Source: Fusobacterium sp.
Lineage (GTDB): Bacteria; Fusobacteriota; Fusobacteriia; Fusobacteriales; Fusobacteriaceae
Length of the DNA stretch: 45,665 bases
Direction: 5' to 3'
Assembly: GCF_032477075.1 (NCBI RefSeq)
Contig: NZ_JAWDXO010000024.1
Span: forward strand, 1-45,665
Shown here: one piece after another, positions 42,727 through 45,665 of the stretch
Numbering within the stretch: the first letter of the stretch is position 1
How the letters are laid out: each line of letters opens with the position of its first letter
The notes under the pieces: generated by a model
Told to the model about the DNA's origin: nothing
Databases searched by the model: none
What the model saw: the letters and a program-made list of their open reading frames with translations, nothing else
Made by a program: the position numbers and the translations under genes

Positions 42727-43062
42727 ATGGAGACAATTAAATATTCAGATTTTGCTAAACTTGAAATGAGAGTTGGAAAAATAATCCAAGTAGAAAAAGT
42801 ATCTACTGCTGATAAGCTATATAAAGTACAAATAGATATTGGAAGAGAAAATACTGTACAAACTGTAACAAGTCTTGTAGATTACTATACTCAGGAAGAA
42901 CTTTTAGAAAAGATAGTTATTGTTTTGGTAAATCTTGAACCTGTAAAAATGAGGGGAGAGCTTTCTCAATGTATGCTTTTATGTGCAGAAACAGAAGATG
43001 CATCAAAGAGTATCCTTTTGACACCAGAGAAAGAAATTGAACTTGGGACTAAAATAGTTTAA
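42727..43062 (+). CDS. tRNA-binding domain protein (CsaA/Trbp111-like)
   Basis: This 111-residue OB-fold protein resembles the C-terminal domain of methionyl-tRNA synthetase and free proteins such as Trbp111 and CsaA. Core motifs are FAKLEMRVGKIIQVEKVSTA and VNLEPVKMRGELSQCMLLCA. It may bind tRNA or act as a chaperone; neither is shown here. caggagatgag lies before ATG 42727. It sits 21 bp after the RpiR-like gene and 28 bp before proC. Confidence 0.85.
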   Translation: METIKYSDFAKLEMRVGKIIQVEKVSTADKLYKVQIDIGRENTVQTVTSLVDYYTQEELLEKIVIVLVNLEPVKMRGELSQCMLLCAETEDASKSILLTPEKEIELGTKIV

Positions 43063-43090
43063 TTTTATACAGATATAGGAGAGATGAAAA

Positions 43091-43900
43091 ATGAAAAGAG
43101 TAGGATTTATTGGTTGTGGAAATATGGGAGAAGCTTTTCTAAAAGGAATAATCAATTCTCTTATAGTAGAAATAAGCGATATAAATGTTTATGATTCTGT
43201 AAGAGGAGAAGAAATAGAAAATAAATATGGAGTTAAAGCTCTTGAAAATGAACTTGACTTAATTCATAATAGTGATATAATTTTTCTTGCTGTAAAACCT
43301 AATGTTTATTTTGATGTAATTGATGAAATTAAAGATAGTATTAATAGCAGCAAAATATTAGTAGCAATGGCACCAGGTATAACTATGGATGATATTCTTG
43401 AAGAAACAGAAAACAGAAATAGTAAAATAGTTAGAACTATGCCTAATCTTCCATTGATGGTACAGGAAGGATGTATAGCTTATTCATTTAATGAAAATAT
43501 TGAAGATGAAGAAAAAGTTTTTTTTAAAGAACTTTTTGAAAAAATTGGAATGGCAATAGAGATTAAAGAAGAACTTTTTGATGCAGTAATAGGGGCTTCA
43601 GGATCATCACCAGCCTTTATGTTTATGTTTATAGAGGCACTAGCTGATGCAGTAGTATTAGAAGGGCTTCCAAGAACAGCAGCTTATAAGTTAATAGGGC
43701 AAACTCTCATAGGTTGTGGAAAACTTTTTCTTGAAAGTGGAAAGCCTCCAGGAGAATTAAAAGATAATGTTTGTTCTCCAGGGGGGACAACAATAGTTGG
43801 AGTAAAATCTCTAGAGGAAAATGGATTCAGAGGTGCTATAATCAAAGCAGCTATTGAAACTATAAATAAATCTAAAGAAATGACTAAAAAAGATAAATAG
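43091..43900 (+). CDS. proC: Pyrroline-5-carboxylate reductase
   Basis: This 269-residue enzyme makes proline from pyrroline-5-carboxylate with NAD(P)H. The nucleotide-binding site is GFIGCGNMGEAF at the start. Other conserved parts are VKPNVYFDVI, RTMPNLPLMVQEGC and the C-terminal DNVCSPGGTTIVGVKSLEENG. The length is normal. ataggagag lies before ATG 43091. proA and proB are not in the window. Confidence 0.95.
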   Translation: MKRVGFIGCGNMGEAFLKGIINSLIVEISDINVYDSVRGEEIENKYGVKALENELDLIHNSDIIFLAVKPNVYFDVIDEIKDSINSSKILVAMAPGITMDDILEETENRNSKIVRTMPNLPLMVQEGCIAYSFNENIEDEEKVFFKELFEKIGMAIEIKEELFDAVIGASGSSPAFMFMFIEALADAVVLEGLPRTAAYKLIGQTLIGCGKLFLESGKPPGELKDNVCSPGGTTIVGVKSLEENGFRGAIIKAAIETINKSKEMTKKDK

Positions 43901-43910
43901 ATTTATATAG

Positions 43911-43960
43911 AAAGATGAAAAAAGAAAATCTAAATATTTCTTTTTCCATCTTTTTGTTTT
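43911..43960 (+). terminator. Terminator after proC
   Basis: aaagatgaaaaaagaaa (43911-43927) pairs with tttctttttccatcttt (43937-43953), 16 of 17 positions, and is followed by a T-rich run. Confidence 0.85.
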
Positions 43961-44176
43961 TTTTAGAAAAAATAAGAGTATAAAAGAATATAGATTTATT
44001 ATTGAATTTTTATATACTACAAAATAAAACATCGTGATTTGCGCTTTTTGTTAACATGGTAGGATATATCTTATTTTTGGAGAAAAATAAATTAAAACAA
44101 AGTGTGTAGGAGCCTATATAGACATAATAGGGGTAATTACAATTATAAAAAGTAACTCAGTGAAATAAATAATAAT
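43961..44176. other. Unexplained AT-rich intergenic stretch
   Basis: Between the proC terminator and the next promoter I find no open reading frame, tRNA or known riboswitch. A GC-richer patch lies near 44031-44050 (atcgtgatttgcgctt), and a small self-complementary taggagccta lies at 44107-44116. A weak TTGAAT-17-TAAAAC pair lies at 44002-44030. Confidence 0.4.
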
Positions 44177-44206
44177 TTGACAATTCTTAAGAGTACACGA
44201 TATACT
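44177..44206 (+). promoter_or_regulatory. Promoter of the DUF4234-DUF2752 pair
   Basis: TTGACA (44177-44182) and TATACT (44201-44206) are 18 bp apart, 31 bp before the start codon. Confidence 0.8.
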
Positions 44207-44237
44207 AGAATATAAAACAAAAAAAGGAGAGAGAAAA

Positions 44238-44573
44238 GTGAAAAATAGAAACATAGCTTTGTGCATAATTTTAACATTTGTAACTTGTGGAATTTATAGT
44301 TTATTTTGGAATGTTAATTTAAACAATGATTTTGCAGAACATAATGGAAAAGAAAAAAATGGATGGATGATAATACTTTTAAGTATAATTACATGTGGAA
44401 TATACTATTTTGTATGGATATATAGAATGGGAGAAGAAATAGAAAAAGCTGGAGGAAAAAATGAAGGAATAGTTTATTTATTATTGAGCCTTTTTGGTTT
44501 TGGAATAATAGCTATGGCTCTTATTCAGCATCAGGAAAATGAGTTATGTCCAAAAGTAGAGAATTTATATTAG
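44238..44573 (+). CDS. DUF4234-family membrane protein
   Basis: This 111-residue protein repeats the pattern FVTCGIYSLFWNV and IITCGIYYFVWIYRMGEEIE, characteristic of DUF4234, followed by a third hydrophobic helix. The function is unknown. It starts at GTG 44238 with aaaggagaga upstream. Its last 28 bases overlap the next gene, so the two are probably made together in the membrane. Confidence 0.85.
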   Translation: MKNRNIALCIILTFVTCGIYSLFWNVNLNNDFAEHNGKEKNGWMIILLSIITCGIYYFVWIYRMGEEIEKAGGKNEGIVYLLLSLFGFGIIAMALIQHQENELCPKVENLY

Positions 44574-44932
44574 TTATATTTATTGGAGCTTTTATAAGTT
44601 TTATAGCAGGAATAGTTTTTAATAAAAGCATATGTCTTTTTATAAATATATTTGGGCTGCCATGTCCATCCTGTGGAATGACAAGAGCTTATATTTCTCT
44701 TGGACATTTAGATATAAAGAAAGCATTTTATTACCATCCACTTTTTTGGAGTGTACCACTTATTCTGCTGGGATATAAAAATAAAAAAATTATATATATA
44801 TTAGGGATTCTTTTTATAAGTGTCTGGTTAGTAAGGATGTATCTTTATTTTCCAGATATAGAACCTATGAAATTTAATAATAAAGCTATATATGTAAGAA
44901 TATTTAATGGATTAAAAAATATAATAAAATAA
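44546..44932 (+). CDS. DUF2752-family membrane protein
   Basis: This 128-residue membrane protein has the DUF2752 signature LPCPSCGMTRAYISL (about residues 38-52) and about three membrane helices. The two cysteines of CPSC and the Gly-Met-Thr-Arg are the conserved centre. No biochemical function is known. ATG 44546 lies within the preceding DUF4234 gene, with aggaaa upstream. Confidence 0.85.
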   Translation: MSKSREFILVIFIGAFISFIAGIVFNKSICLFINIFGLPCPSCGMTRAYISLGHLDIKKAFYYHPLFWSVPLILLGYKNKKIIYILGILFISVWLVRMYLYFPDIEPMKFNNKAIYVRIFNGLKNIIK

Positions 44933-44936
44933 AAAT

Positions 44937-44986
44937 AATGAAGCTGATGAAAAAATTACTTAATACATCAGCTTCATTTTATTTTT
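44937..44986. terminator. Bidirectional terminator
   Basis: aatgaagctgatg (44937-44949) pairs perfectly with catcagcttcatt (44966-44978), with T's after it and A's before it. It lies between convergent genes and can serve both. Confidence 0.9.
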
Positions 44987-44988
44987 AA

Positions 44989-45549
44989 TTATCTCATCAA
45001 TAACATCATTTTTTTAGTAAGTGCTTTAGTTGCTTTGATATCTTCTAAGGAATTATGAGCTTTTAATTCTATTTCAAAGTGGTTGCACCATGTTTCAAGC
45101 TTATTATCTTTGAGTACAGGAACTTTTTTTAAAAGCTGTAATGCTGCAATCCACTGCAAGGGATCTAATGTTGTTGACTGAATATAGCTGAAAAGATATT
45201 TCTCTCCATGTCTTCGTAAAAATCTATTTAAAACATCTATATCAAATCTAACATTATAGCCGGCTACAAGAAATTTATCCTCTTTATTATACTTATCAAT
45301 ATATTTATTTAAAATTTGCATAAATTTTTTAAAGATTTCTTCTTCAGGATTATATTGTTCAATTTCTTTTCTGGTTCTTCCTTGAATTCTGAGAGCCTCA
45401 TCCGTAACTTCTGATCCTGAAAATGGTTTTATATAAAAATCAAATTCCTCAGCAACTTCTTTTCCAATTTGGACAATTCCTGAAAGCTGAATAAGAGCAG
45501 ATTTTTCAGTTACTCCTCCAGTCTCAGTATCTATAAAAAGTATTTTCAT
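44989..45549 (-). CDS. DnaQ-like 3'-5' exonuclease (DEDDh)
   Basis: This 186-residue exonuclease-fold protein has Exo I DTETGG (7-12), Exo II GYNVRFDIDVLNRF, and Exo III with AHNSLEDIKAT (the H and D of DEDDh). It resembles the proofreading domain of DNA polymerase III epsilon and related RNases; the substrate (DNA or RNA) cannot be told. On its strand agggag lies 8 bases before the ATG. The 116 bp upstream to the window end hold AT-rich sequence without a clear -35/-10 pair. Confidence 0.88.
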   Translation of the reverse strand: MKILFIDTETGGVTEKSALIQLSGIVQIGKEVAEEFDFYIKPFSGSEVTDEALRIQGRTRKEIEQYNPEEEIFKKFMQILNKYIDKYNKEDKFLVAGYNVRFDIDVLNRFLRRHGEKYLFSYIQSTTLDPLQWIAALQLLKKVPVLKDNKLETWCNHFEIELKAHNSLEDIKATKALTKKMMLLMR

Positions 45550-45665
45550 AAAATTCTCCCTTAAAATATTTAGTTTCTGTTAACTTAAATTTATGTGAAC
45601 TACTCCTAACCTTTTAAGGTATAATAATTTGCTCAAGATTATATATCCTCCCTAAAATGAAAGGA

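Noticed and set aside
44031..44160. Possible riboswitch before the DUF4234 gene
   Set aside because: I compared it by eye with c-di-GMP, T-box and other common classes and found no matching core; the gene's own promoter lies downstream of it.
1..45665. CRISPR arrays, tRNA genes, prophage or insertion sequences
   Set aside because: I saw no regular repeat-spacer pattern, no tRNA cloverleaf with a TTCRA arm, and no integrase or transposase reading frame in the gaps.

Overview
The window looks like a stretch of Fusobacterium chromosome. The evidence is the very AT-rich sequence with A- and T-ending codons, strong purine-rich ribosome binding sites, and a gene set of fermentative, anaerobic, Gram-negative type (bifurcating [FeFe] hydrogenase, type III glutamine synthetase, MEP isoprenoid genes, many radical-SAM and ferredoxin-type proteins). 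The larger-genome species (varium, ulcerans or mortiferum group) are my guess; the species cannot be fixed from this sequence alone. I see no insertion sequence, prophage, CRISPR array or tRNA gene. Almost everything is ordinary core chromosome, and I do not see a convincing new defence or mobile system.

Layout. (1) 1-450: two tandem 5S rRNA genes, probably the end of an rRNA operon, followed by a terminator. (2) 632-4732: hydCBA, the three subunits of an electron-bifurcating hydrogenase. (3) 4775-8234: an RpiR-type regulator divergent from a MATE transporter and an FrhB-like ferredoxin-domain protein, with a palindrome joining the two -35 boxes. (4) 8396-9685: a fused YqeC/MocA-like molybdenum-cofactor protein. 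(5) 9767-13250: a SAM-I riboswitch followed by the methionine transporter metN-metI-metQ and a second metQ. (6) 13381-15924: an isochorismatase-like hydrolase, a zinc-ribbon protein, a WYL regulator and a YdcF-family protein. (7) 16041-18152: type III glutamine synthetase, divergent from the next block. (8) 18428-22940: ptsI, ptsH, ispH and an S1-repeat protein. (9) 22978-23372: an intergenic stretch with a strong promoter and a terminator-like hairpin, perhaps a small RNA. (10) 23373-41518: about 20 co-directional, tightly packed genes: DUF445, ruvB, an Rrf2 regulator, rsmE, mtaB, a LytR_C protein, a small membrane protein, PBP2, RNase J, yhbY, DUF212, dxs, an HD-HTH protein, tlyA, ctpA, rsmI, rbgA, nadE, a membrane protein and an NfeD protein. 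(11) 41854-43900: a second RpiR-type regulator, a tRNA-binding-domain protein and proC. (12) 44238-45549: overlapping DUF4234 and DUF2752 membrane proteins, and a convergent DnaQ-like exonuclease.

How it fits together. The hydrogenase disposes of reductant from NADH and ferredoxin made in amino-acid or sugar fermentation. The met block imports methionine under SAM control. PTS enzymes EI and HPr supply phosphate for sugar uptake. The long block 10 is centred on RNA modification and processing (rsmE, mtaB, RNase J, yhbY, tlyA, rsmI, rbgA), with envelope growth (PBP2, LytR_C, ctpA) and cofactor supply (dxs, nadE).

The points most worth a second look are the diverged but covariant 5S pair, the compact SAM riboswitch with two competing P1 partners, the palindrome between the RpiR and MATE promoters, the HD-HTH protein after dxs, and the candidate small RNA near 23136-23236. 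Starts were moved to the codon with the best ribosome binding site wherever the longest reading frame started too far upstream.
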